NCBI GenBank assembly: GCA_029938515.1 | Contig: JAOZUU010000114.1 | Coordinates: 1-7,886, forward strand | Length of the DNA stretch: 7,886 nucleotides | Reading direction: 5' to 3' | From: Desulfobacterales bacterium | GTDB lineage: Bacteria; Desulfobacterota; Desulfobacteria; Desulfobacterales; QNYZ01 | Part shown: positions 1 through 7,246 of the stretch, one piece after another | Layout of the letters: every line of letters starts with the position of its first letter | Numbering within the stretch: position 1 is the stretch's first letter | The notes under the pieces: generated by a model | Seen by the model: only the letters and a program-made list of their open reading frames with translations | What the model was told of the DNA's origin: nothing | Databases searched by the model: none | Made by a program: the position numbers and the translations under genes

Positions 1-1
1 C

Positions 2-367
2 AACTTGGGGACCCCTGAACTGTTTTTAATCACTTCAAATGTGCTGTTGTCCCATATTTCAGAATATGTGTTTTCTTTTATTTTTGCACTTACCCTGAGC
101 TATTTTTCAAAAGCAACTAAATCCAGAATTATCGGTTTTATTTTTGCTGCCAATGCTGTTTCCCTCTACTATCATTTATTACAACTTTTTGGATATACGA
201 AACACTATTCGAATCTACCCACATCGGCGATAATTTGGATAATCCAGGGCTTAATTTCAATTCTGGTAATTTCGCCTTTATTCGCAATTATTGGCAGTCT
301 TATAGGTAATAGAATAAAGAGATCGGCCAGGAAAAATCGGTGGACAGGGCTATTCGTCGTCTTCTAA
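2..367 (+). CDS. Hypothetical small membrane protein, 5' end outside the window
   Basis: I do not recognise this gene. The frame is open from the left edge to a TAA at 365-367. Its only start candidates inside the window are TTG at 5 and GTG at 41; the reading frame has no internal ATG, so the true start is probably upstream and the gene is annotated as 5'-partial. Counting from the TTG, the 120 residues are very hydrophobic, with likely membrane segments near residues 18-34, 41-63 and 74-101. A basic tail (NRIKRSARKNR) follows, consistent with an inner-membrane protein with a cytoplasmic C-terminus. The DNA is visibly more AT-rich than the neighbouring genes, which may reflect its hydrophobic codons or a different origin. 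It converges on the AsmA-family gene and overlaps its last 18 bases. Function is unknown. A chance ORF is possible but less likely, given the clean transmembrane pattern. Confidence 0.5.
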   Translation, partial: NLGTPELFLITSNVLLSHISEYVFSFIFALTLSYFSKATKSRIIGFIFAANAVSLYYHLLQLFGYTKHYSNLPTSAIIWIIQGLISILVISPLFAIIGSLIGNRIKRSARKNRWTGLFVVF

Positions 368-3300
368 ACCCTCTATAATTTTGGCGCAGACATCGGTGTT
401 CGCTTTAATTTTGCCCCACAACAGATCTGCCGCCAAAGTAATTCCGCCGGTGGCCATCGCAGCCGTATATTTCCCATACTTTACGGCCACGTCCTTTGGG
501 TCTAATGCAATTTTCGGATGAGACAGCGTTCCTCCGATATGAGCAAGGCTCGCCAGCGAACCTAGGCCTACGTCCAAAACTTTACGGGACTTCGGTTTCA
601 TCCCGAAGTCGATCTCCTCTGTTTTAAGATTAATTTCACCGCTCCCGAACCACGTGACGTCGGTCATTTGGGCGGCAATTTTTTTGTTGGCATCGGCAAT
701 GCCGTCTTCAATATCGAATAGAATGATCGCACAAATGAGCTCAGTGGTCTCTTCATGCTTGTTAAACGGATTAATGGAATCGAGCATATTCACTCCAAAA
801 CCGGTCATAAATGATTTCTTCAATGTCGCCTCGCGGGCGTGAAACATAAGCTGACCGTTTAATCCCGCCATAATCGCGGCGATGGAATCCCCGCTTCCAT
901 CCAGATTGACCAGGAAGTCGAGCTTGCCGCCGAAGTTGTGAAACGTGGCATCGGCCATTTCAATATCGGCAGAGAGAGAAGCCGGTTTATTTCTAGCGTC
1001 AAGCATCACCGTGCCTTCAATTGTACCCTGACCCACCTGGGCCTGTAACGGTTTTACGTTCAGCAGCCCGTTCTCAAGGATCGCCCGAACGACGATGTTG
1101 TCAAGCTTGAGTTGGAGGGTCGTCAGACTTTCAACCGTCATATCTATATCTGCATCCACAGACCTTAAGGGGCCAAAAGGAAGGGGTTCGGAAGAAAATA
1201 TCTTGTCCTTCTTATCTTTATCTTCCTTCTCAACTTCTTCTTCTCTGGTTTCAGGGCTGCTCTCTTTTTCTGCCGATGTATCTGCTTTTGCCTGCAGCTT
1301 ATTGAGATCCAGTTTGCCCACGTGGAGCTCACCATTTAACCGCGGCCTACCACCGGGTTCGGACGGCTGCGTAAAGGCGGCTTTCCCTTTGACATCGAGA
1401 TCACCGGCCTGGAGATGCAAGCCGGCCAGTTTGTAGGTATTTTCATCGACGGTGAATTTCCCCTTCAGCTTGACTGGTTTTTGCCCCTGTAATTGGGCGC
1501 CTGTCAGCTTGCCAACTTTCTCCAGAGACTCGGCCTCAACAACGAGTGCAAGATCGATCCCCTTGGCCGCCAACGGCTCAGCAATACTGCCTGCGAGGCT
1601 TACCATGACGCCATCACTTTTAATTACCGTGTCTATATGGGTCGGTGCCTTCAGGCCGCCTTTGCTGGAAAACTTTCCATCCAGGGTGACCGGGCCGGAA
1701 TCAGGCAGCTCCTTCTTAACCAAAGTGCCCAATGAAGCCAGTGAATCAACGGCAAAATTGATGTCCGCATTGATTCCGGTCAACTTTAAGACGTCTTCCA
1801 CGGATCCCGCGACTTTAGCCTGGATTTTCTCTCCAGCAAGATCTGCCTTGATGTTTTTTACCTCGAAGGTCTCGCCTTTGGAGACAATCAGGGCAGAGGC
1901 ATTCAGGGGGCCTAAGGGTGGCAACTCTGTTTTGACGATATCCGACAAGAGGGCGAGAGACTCTATGCCGAGATCGACATCGGCGTTGATCGCTTTCAGC
2001 TTGAGCAGGTCGCCGATCGATCCCGCAACCTTCGCATGGATCTTGTCGTCGGCGAGATCCACCTTGATGTTTTTTACCGCAAAGCTGTCACCCTTGGATA
2101 TGATACGGGCAGAGGCATTCAGGGGACCAAGGGGAGGCAGTTCCGTTTTGGCAATATCTGACAAGAGGGCGAGAGACTCTATGCCAAAATCGACATCGGC
2201 ATTGATTGCTTTCAGCTTGAGCAGGTCGCCCACCGATCCCGCAACATTCGCATGAAGCTTATCGCCGGCGAGATTCGCCTTTAAGTTCTTTATCTCGAAG
2301 GTATCCCCTTTGGAGGCGATGTTGGCGGAGGCTTTGAGCGGGCCAAGGGGAGGCAGTTTCATCTTAACGTAATCGGACAAGAAACCGAGAGACTGGACAC
2401 CAAGATCAACCTTTGCGTCGATTCCCTTTACCTTTAACAGGTCTCCAACGGACCCGGCCACCTTTGCAGTTATATTTTTACCGGCGAGAACCGCCTTAAT
2501 GTTCTTTATCTCAAAGGTGTCACCTTTAGAGGCAATGTTGGCGGAGGCTTTCAATGACCCCAGGGGCGGCAACTTCGTTTTTATATAACCTGCCAACCAG
2601 GCGAGAGAGTCCACGCCGATATTGACATCGGCATTGACATCTTTCAGCTTGAGCGGGTCTCCGATGGACCCGGCAACATCGGCGTGAATGATTTTACCGT
2701 TGATATCCGCTTTGATCTCCATGAGGCCAAGATTTTCACCTTTTGAAACGATCTTGGCAGTGGCTTTCAACGGACCAAAGGGTGGCAGCTCTGTTTTCAC
2801 GATCTCCGAAATTAAATCGAGGGATTCGGTATCCAGCGCTAAATCCGCTTTGACACCTTCCAATGAAATGATGTTTTTCACCTCGGCATTTCCAATAGCG
2901 TTCAATCCCCGGCCGTGGATCTTTACGTGGAAATTTTTTATAGCCAGATTGTCCAGGTTACCTTCTGCCACAACTTCTGCGTTCAGTGAGTCGGGCAGCT
3001 TGTACTCGGTTTGAAGCCCAATTCCGGTTAATATTTCAGTAAGATTACTGGTGTCTATCCGTACCGACAGATTGAGGCCGTTTAGCGCTGCTAAATCCAC
3101 AATGGATCCTTTGGCTTCAGCCTTCAAGGTCTTGTCGTCCAGGGTTGCGAGCAGGTCGCCGAGGGCATATTTCCCCTCGTTACCGCTCAGTTTGGCCGAT
3201 ACCGACAGCGGCCCGATGTCCGGCAACTCTCGACCGGCCAACGGCGAAAACGCCGCCACGGAGTCGGTATCCAGGTTCACGGCTATATCCAGGTCGAAGG

Positions 3301-4063
3301 TAGGGGTCAGGGGGCCGGCGGTTCCTGTAACGGCGAGTTTGGCGTCACCAAAATGTCCATCGAATTTGACATTTGCGGGCTGGTTATCGACAAAAAATTC
3401 GGCATTGTCTAAACCTCCGGAAAACGCCAGCGGGATGTCGTTGAATTTGCCTTTAATGTCAATATCCAACTTATCCTCAGTTGATCCAACATGCAATTTT
3501 TCACTATAGATATTTATTTGATCGCCGCTCTTGCCGTCGATGAATGCAATGCGAGTATTATTGAGGTGCAGCTTCCGAATCAGCGGACGGAGAGGGAGCC
3601 CGCCGCCGCTTTCGGCCTCTTTTTCCGCTTCGGTCTTTTTTTCGGCGCCTTTCGCGGCTTCCTCCTCCAGATCTCCAAACTGCCAGTTCCCCTGTCCGGA
3701 AGTATCCGTTTCCAGAAGTAAATCAGGGCTATCAACGACCAGGGTTGCATCGAGGATACCCTTCAGCAACGGAAACAGAGCAACCTCCCCTTCTATATTA
3801 TCGACGGACATCATGTGCGGACGGGAACCCCATTCGGCGTTGGCAAATTTCACCCCCGATGCCTTGAAGGCCAGGGAGGATAAAAGCTTGATGTCGAAAT
3901 CCCCTTCGATGGTCAATTCGCGGCCGGTTGCGGACTTGACGCCGGAACTGATCAGGGATTTGTATTTTTCGCCCGGAATGATATTGACAACAACAACCAA
4001 TAGAATCAACAGACCGGCTAAAACCGCTAAAACAATCCCGGCATATTTTAAAAATCGAGACAT
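350..4063 (-). CDS. AsmA-family envelope protein with tandem 72-residue repeats
   Basis: This is a 1237-residue AsmA-family protein. The family (AsmA, TamB, YhdP, YdbH) is anchored in the inner membrane, spans the periplasm as long beta-groove proteins, and is linked to phospholipid transport and outer-membrane homeostasis. The N-terminus is a short basic stretch plus one hydrophobic anchor (about residues 5-29), followed by the typical AsmA N-terminal region (GREL-TIEGDFDIKL, residues 47-60; NAEWGS, 75-80). A charged low-complexity linker lies at 131-152. Repeats fill about 252-900, and six of them (402-833) are exactly 72 residues each. A second Glu/Lys-rich linker covers about 925-955. The C-terminal AsmA domain (about 960-1225) carries the usual NPF, CAIILFDIEDGIA and GSGEINLKTEEIDFGMKP motifs (1098-1157). 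The ATG is supported by a near-perfect Shine-Dalgarno sequence. The gene lies 116 bp downstream of polA on the same strand. The family is clear; the exact substrate is not, so no symbol is given. Confidence 0.93.
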   Translation of the reverse strand: MSRFLKYAGIVLAVLAGLLILLVVVVNIIPGEKYKSLISSGVKSATGRELTIEGDFDIKLLSSLAFKASGVKFANAEWGSRPHMMSVDNIEGEVALFPLLKGILDATLVVDSPDLLLETDTSGQGNWQFGDLEEEAAKGAEKKTEAEKEAESGGGLPLRPLIRKLHLNNTRIAFIDGKSGDQINIYSEKLHVGSTEDKLDIDIKGKFNDIPLAFSGGLDNAEFFVDNQPANVKFDGHFGDAKLAVTGTAGPLTPTFDLDIAVNLDTDSVAAFSPLAGRELPDIGPLSVSAKLSGNEGKYALGDLLATLDDKTLKAEAKGSIVDLAALNGLNLSVRIDTSNLTEILTGIGLQTEYKLPDSLNAEVVAEGNLDNLAIKNFHVKIHGRGLNAIGNAEVKNIISLEGVKADLALDTESLDLISEIVKTELPPFGPLKATAKIVSKGENLGLMEIKADINGKIIHADVAGSIGDPLKLKDVNADVNIGVDSLAWLAGYIKTKLPPLGSLKASANIASKGDTFEIKNIKAVLAGKNITAKVAGSVGDLLKVKGIDAKVDLGVQSLGFLSDYVKMKLPPLGPLKASANIASKGDTFEIKNLKANLAGDKLHANVAGSVGDLLKLKAINADVDFGIESLALLSDIAKTELPPLGPLNASARIISKGDSFAVKNIKVDLADDKIHAKVAGSIGDLLKLKAINADVDLGIESLALLSDIVKTELPPLGPLNASALIVSKGETFEVKNIKADLAGEKIQAKVAGSVEDVLKLTGINADINFAVDSLASLGTLVKKELPDSGPVTLDGKFSSKGGLKAPTHIDTVIKSDGVMVSLAGSIAEPLAAKGIDLALVVEAESLEKVGKLTGAQLQGQKPVKLKGKFTVDENTYKLAGLHLQAGDLDVKGKAAFTQPSEPGGRPRLNGELHVGKLDLNKLQAKADTSAEKESSPETREEEVEKEDKDKKDKIFSSEPLPFGPLRSVDADIDMTVESLTTLQLKLDNIVVRAILENGLLNVKPLQAQVGQGTIEGTVMLDARNKPASLSADIEMADATFHNFGGKLDFLVNLDGSGDSIAAIMAGLNGQLMFHAREATLKKSFMTGFGVNMLDSINPFNKHEETTELICAIILFDIEDGIADANKKIAAQMTDVTWFGSGEINLKTEEIDFGMKPKSRKVLDVGLGSLASLAHIGGTLSHPKIALDPKDVAVKYGKYTAAMATGGITLAADLLWGKIKANTDVCAKIIEGLEDDE
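1565..2860 (-). repeat. Six in-frame tandem 216-bp (72-residue) repeats
   Basis: Within the AsmA-like protein, residues 402-473, 474-545, 546-617, 618-689, 690-761 and 762-833 are six consecutive units of 72 residues with no length change. Each reads roughly as: a strand (NADVDxGI), a short helix (ESLALLSDI), a turn (LPPLGP), then three strands ending in VAGSxGDLLKL. Units 4 and 5 are identical at 58 of 72 positions and units 2 and 3 at 50 of 72; units 1 and 6 are more diverged. The period also shows directly in DNA: the stretch gacaagagggcgagagac occurs at 1944 and again at 2160, 216 bp apart. Looser units of about 74-76 residues precede the array (about 252-401) and one follows it (from 834). 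Confidence 0.9.
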
Positions 4064-4065
4064 GT

Positions 4066-4075
4066 CATCACCTCC
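4066..4075 (-). promoter_or_regulatory. Strong Shine-Dalgarno site of the AsmA-family gene
   Basis: On the minus strand the ten bases GGAGGTGATG precede the start. Nine of them (GGAGGTGAT) match the standard 16S rRNA anti-Shine-Dalgarno sequence, and GGAGG ends seven bases before the ATG at 4063. This fixes the start and suggests efficient translation initiation, unlike the weak site in front of polA. Confidence 0.85.
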
Positions 4076-4105
4076 AGCAAGATTATCACTTGGTATTTTT
4101 TATCA

Positions 4106-4133
4106 ATTATTATTTTATCACGAAACAGATCAA
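4106..4133 (-). promoter_or_regulatory. Possible weak promoter between polA and the AsmA-family gene
   Basis: The 116-bp gap between the two minus-strand genes is AT-rich. It contains TTGATC (4128-4133) and AATAAT (4106-4111) at a 16-base spacing, which could be -35 and -10 elements for the AsmA-family gene. AT-rich DNA gives such matches by chance. No convincing hairpin plus T-run terminator is visible in the gap, so read-through from polA is equally possible. Confidence 0.2.
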
Positions 4134-4179
4134 TCGGTTTTTTAAATATCGCACCTGCTATAGGCTTTCAGATTTGGCT

Positions 4180-6909
4180 TTAATGCGCTTCGGCCCAGTT
4201 CTCACCCGCTGCCAAGTTAACCTTCAAAGGCACCTTGAGGTCCCACACCCCTTCCATCATCGACGTAACCAGCCTTTCGGCCTGTTCCAGTTCCCCGGGC
4301 GGGACTTCAAACACGATTTCGTCATGCACCGATAAGAGCATGGCGGTATTTAACTCCTGGCGCCGCAATTCATTCTCGGTTTGAATCATGGCCAGTTTTA
4401 TCAGGTCCGCCGCGCTTCCCTGAATCGGTGTATTGACCGCCGTTCGCTCGGCAAAGCTGCGTACATTTCGATTGCGACTGTTGATCTCCGGCAGCAGGCG
4501 AATCCGTCCCAGTAAAGTCTGGGTCTGGCAGGTTGATCGGACCGTGGCGATGGTTTCATCTATAAACTGTTTGACGCCCCGGTAGCGGGCAAAATAGTTG
4601 TCAATATACGTCGCCGCCATCTTATGAGTGATCCCCAGCTCTTTCGCCAGACTGAAGGCGCCCATACCGTAAATGATCCCAAAGTTAATCACCTTTGCCT
4701 GGCGCCGCAACTCCACGGAGATATCTTCCGGTGCTACCTGGAACACTTCCGCTGCCGTGCGCCGATGAATGTCCTCATCATCTTCAAACGCCTTGATTAA
4801 AATCTCGTCGTTGGAACAATGCGCCAGCAATCGCAGTTCAATCTGGGAATAATCGGCCGAAAGAAAGACCCACCCTTTTTCAGGGACAAAGGCGCTGCGG
4901 ATTTGCCGCCCTTCCTCGGTCCGGATGGGGATATTCTGCAGGTTGGGGTCCGAGCTGGAAAGCCTCCCGGTGGCCGTCACCGTTTGATTATAAGACGTGT
5001 GGATTCGGTTTGTTTCCGGATGGATGAGATCTAGCAGGGCATCGGCATAGGTGGATTTTAATTTGCTCAATGTCCGATGCCGAAGTACCAGACCCGGTAC
5101 CGGATGATATTCCGAAAGCGTCGTCAACACTTCCACATCCGTCGAATATCCGGTCTTTTTGCGGGTTTTTTTCTGAACCGGCAGGTTGAGCTTTTCAAAA
5201 AGAACCTGGCCCAACTGCTGAGAGGATTTAATGTTAAACGATTCACCAACCAGGTCGTAGATCTTCATTTCAAGTGATTCGAGCTCCCGATGGAATGTAT
5301 CGGAAAGTTCCCGCAGACGTTGCCGGTCCACGCACACGCCCCTCATCTCCATGCGTCGGAGGACATCGATCAACGGCATTTCGACCGTTTCAAACAATTC
5401 AGGCAAACCGAGTTTTTCCAATCGGGGCTGCAGTACATCCCTTGCCATGAGGGTGATGTCGGCATCTTCACAGGCATAGGGGGTGGCTTTTTCGATCTCG
5501 ACGGCTTCGAATCCGGCCCCGGTTTTATTTTTTCCAACCACCTCTTTGTAGGTGGTGGTTTTATGATTTAAAAAATCCAGGGCAATCTGGTCCAGATTGT
5601 GGGCTCGTTTCGATGGGTTGATCAGGTAAGAGGCGATCATGGTATCGAATACGACGCCCTTCAGGCGAATTCCCAGCCGTCGCAGGACGGTCCAGTCGTA
5701 CTTGATGTTCTGTCCGATTTTACCTGTTCCGGGATCCTCCAAGATCGGTTTGAGCCGCTCAATCAACAGAGAACGGGGCAATTGCGCGGGGACATTCGGA
5801 TAATCATGCCCACAGGGAATATAAAACGCCTCGTGGGGCTTAAGAGCCACCGACACGCCCACCAGCTCGGCTTTCATCGGGTTTTTGGAAGTGGTTTCCG
5901 TATCCAGGGCGAATACCGACGCTTTTTTTATTTGATTAATCAAATGGTCAAGGGCGGCCTGATCAAAAATAGCGGTATAATCTTTTTTCACGGGCGGTTT
6001 TAATTCGGTGAACTGCTGTTGAAGTTGTCTGAATTCCAATTCCTGAAACAGATTGCCCAACACATTTCGATCCGGTGAGGGGATACGATACGCTTCCTCC
6101 TGAAACGGGACCGTTACATCGGTATCGATGGTCACCAGTTTTTTACTCAAAAAGGCCTGGTCTTTGAATTCCAGCAGTTTTTCATATAGTTTTTTCTTCG
6201 ATTTGAGACTATCAATCTCTTCGTAAAGTTGCTCCATACTGACATGGGTTTGAATCAGTGTTTTCGCTGTCTTGGGTCCGATCCCAGGGACACCGGGAAT
6301 ATTGTCGGCGGTATCGCCCGACAATCCCATCATATCAATTATTTGGGCCGGCTCCACACCGTAATCCGCCCGGATGGTATCGATATCCACCGTTTTTTCT
6401 TTCATGGGATCCCATAAAACCACTTTTTCGGTGACGAGCTGCATAAAATCCTTATCACCCGACACCATGACCACCGCAAAGCCGTGCGCCTCCGCTCGTC
6501 GAGCAACCGTGCCGATGAGATCATCGGCTTCAAATCCGGACATTTCAAGGATCGGCAAATTAAAACCGGCCGCTACCCTTTTAATATACGGAATTTGAAC
6601 GGCCATATCTTCCGGCATGGGGGGACGATTGGCCTTGTAGGCATCGTATATTTGGTGCCGAAAGGTCGGACCCTTGGCATCAAAAAACATGACTGCGTAG
6701 CGGGGCGACCGTTCAGCCATGAATTTGATCAGCATGCGGGCAAATCCAAAAACGGCATTGGTGGGCAACCCCTTGGAATTGGAAAGGTTGCGGATGGCAT
6801 GATAGGCCCGGTAAATATACGCTGTGCCGTCGATCAGATAAATCGTTCGATCATTTTCTCCCGACGCGGCATCCGATATGGGCGATGGTGATGCTGTTTC
6901 CTGATTCAT
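4180..6909 (-). CDS. polA: DNA polymerase I (5'-nuclease, 3'-5' exonuclease, polymerase)
   Basis: This is a full-length 909-residue DNA polymerase I, which fills gaps in DNA repair and removes Okazaki-fragment primers. The 5'-nuclease domain (about 22-290) has metal-binding Asp27, Asp77, Asp129/130, Asp152/154 and Asp199/202 and the helix-hairpin-helix GVPGIGPKTAK. The proofreading domain (about 310-500) keeps all three motifs: ALDTE (Asp336, Glu338), NIKYD (Asn401, Asp405) and YACED (Tyr478, Asp482), so it should be active. The polymerase domain (about 510-909) has motif A SADYSQIELR (catalytic Asp686), motif B RRQAKVINFGIIYG (Arg735, Lys739, Phe743, Tyr747) and motif C VHDEIVFEVP (Asp863, Glu864). 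The ATG at 6909 leaves about 20 polar residues before the conserved YLIDG; the Shine-Dalgarno signal is weak (GAG a few bases upstream), so the start is slightly uncertain. The AsmA-family gene lies 116 bp downstream on the same strand. Confidence 0.98.
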   Translation of the reverse strand: MNQETASPSPISDAASGENDRTIYLIDGTAYIYRAYHAIRNLSNSKGLPTNAVFGFARMLIKFMAERSPRYAVMFFDAKGPTFRHQIYDAYKANRPPMPEDMAVQIPYIKRVAAGFNLPILEMSGFEADDLIGTVARRAEAHGFAVVMVSGDKDFMQLVTEKVVLWDPMKEKTVDIDTIRADYGVEPAQIIDMMGLSGDTADNIPGVPGIGPKTAKTLIQTHVSMEQLYEEIDSLKSKKKLYEKLLEFKDQAFLSKKLVTIDTDVTVPFQEEAYRIPSPDRNVLGNLFQELEFRQLQQQFTELKPPVKKDYTAIFDQAALDHLINQIKKASVFALDTETTSKNPMKAELVGVSVALKPHEAFYIPCGHDYPNVPAQLPRSLLIERLKPILEDPGTGKIGQNIKYDWTVLRRLGIRLKGVVFDTMIASYLINPSKRAHNLDQIALDFLNHKTTTYKEVVGKNKTGAGFEAVEIEKATPYACEDADITLMARDVLQPRLEKLGLPELFETVEMPLIDVLRRMEMRGVCVDRQRLRELSDTFHRELESLEMKIYDLVGESFNIKSSQQLGQVLFEKLNLPVQKKTRKKTGYSTDVEVLTTLSEYHPVPGLVLRHRTLSKLKSTYADALLDLIHPETNRIHTSYNQTVTATGRLSSSDPNLQNIPIRTEEGRQIRSAFVPEKGWVFLSADYSQIELRLLAHCSNDEILIKAFEDDEDIHRRTAAEVFQVAPEDISVELRRQAKVINFGIIYGMGAFSLAKELGITHKMAATYIDNYFARYRGVKQFIDETIATVRSTCQTQTLLGRIRLLPEINSRNRNVRSFAERTAVNTPIQGSAADLIKLAMIQTENELRRQELNTAMLLSVHDEIVFEVPPGELEQAERLVTSMMEGVWDLKVPLKVNLAAGENWAEAH

Positions 6910-6989
6910 GATCGTCTCATTTCATTGACAATTAACATCGGTATGAATATTTTTTGTAATTTCTTAATAATCGGCGATACGAAAATCCA

Positions 6990-7046
6990 TGTAGGAGCGA
7001 GCTTGCTCGCGAATAGAGTTCGATCGCGAGCAAGCTCGCTCCTACA
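6990..7046. repeat. REP-type palindrome doublet (REPIN-like)
   Basis: Two perfect 23-base arms in inverted orientation lie at 6990-7012 and 7024-7046, separated by 11 bases. Each arm is itself a hairpin: gcgagc and gctcgc flank a two-base tt (or aa) centre. The arm core gtaggagcgagcttgctcgc resembles the REP sequences I know from Pseudomonas and other genomes, where inverted pairs (REPINs) are mobilised in trans by RAYT transposases. No such transposase is in the window. As RNA, the doublet would form a stable hairpin on either strand. Confidence 0.85.
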
Positions 7047-7077
7047 ATATTAACCTGGCAATTAAATAGGCCAATTT

Positions 7078-7164
7078 CGTCATGCCGGACTTGATCCGGC
7101 ATCCAGTGTTTTCCTGGATTCCGGCCGCAGTTTATCCCGTACTTGATACGGGGCCGGAACGACG
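7078..7164. repeat. Multi-stem palindromic intergenic element
   Basis: This 87-bp block folds completely into nested stems. The ends cgtc (7078-7081) and gacg (7161-7164) pair. Inside are stem 1, atgccgga (7082-7089) with tccggcat (7095-7102); stem 2, ccag (7103-7106) with ctgg (7114-7117); and stem 3, ttccggcc (7119-7126) with ggccggaa (7152-7159). Stem 3 is topped by cccgta (7136-7141) with tacggg (7147-7152; base 7152 is shared with stem 3). Two of the hairpins carry the same loop, cttga. The pattern resembles a dispersed palindromic repeat seen in many proteobacterial genomes (starting cgtcatgccgg, ending near ccggaatgacg), probably a non-autonomous mobile element. That family link is from memory. 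Confidence 0.75.
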
Positions 7165-7210
7165 GCTTTAGGGTATTTAGTCGCCGGTGCAATAAAACAA
7201 CCATCGGTCA

Positions 7211-7240
7211 TTGAGAACATACAAATTTCAGAGATAAGAT
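7211..7240 (+). promoter_or_regulatory. Possible promoter of the small four-CxxC gene
   Basis: TTGAGA (7211-7216, 5 of 6 to the -35 consensus) and TAAGAT (7235-7240, 4 of 6 to the -10 consensus) are 18 bases apart. If this is used, transcription would start at or very near the ATG at 7247, giving an almost leaderless mRNA. That would fit the absence of a good Shine-Dalgarno sequence, but the match is weak. Confidence 0.25.
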
Positions 7241-7246
7241 ACTAAT

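Larger units (their letters stand above)
6910..7246. other. Gene-free 337-bp spacer carrying two palindromic repeats
   Basis: This spacer separates the divergent polA and the small Cys-rich gene, so promoters for both should lie here. It holds a REP-type doublet and a larger multi-stem palindrome, described separately. Nearest polA (6910-6989) it is AT-rich and probably contains the polA promoter, but I could not pick a convincing -35/-10 pair. A 90-codon open frame on the minus strand (6932-7204) runs through both repeats and is not considered a gene. Confidence 0.75.

Noticed and set aside
1452..2255. 267-codon open frame on the plus strand
   Set aside because: It lies entirely opposite the AsmA-family gene, and its internal repeats merely mirror the 216-bp array. 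It is a shadow of the codon usage there.
1565..2860. 216-bp repeats as a CRISPR or satellite array
   Set aside because: The repeats are in-frame coding units without spacers, fully explained by protein repeats in one gene.
3531..4145. 204-codon open frame on the plus strand
   Set aside because: Antisense to the N-terminal part of the AsmA-family gene, low-complexity Ser/Pro-rich, with no plausible function.
6910..6989. polA promoter
   Set aside because: The AT-rich stretch offers several partial -10-like matches (such as around 6950) but none with a good -35 partner at normal spacing.
6932..7204. 90-codon open frame on the minus strand
   Set aside because: It runs across both palindromic repeats, and its peptide (for example KHWMPDQVRHDE) is the kind of translation these repeats give by chance. 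It has no domain and no ribosome-binding site.
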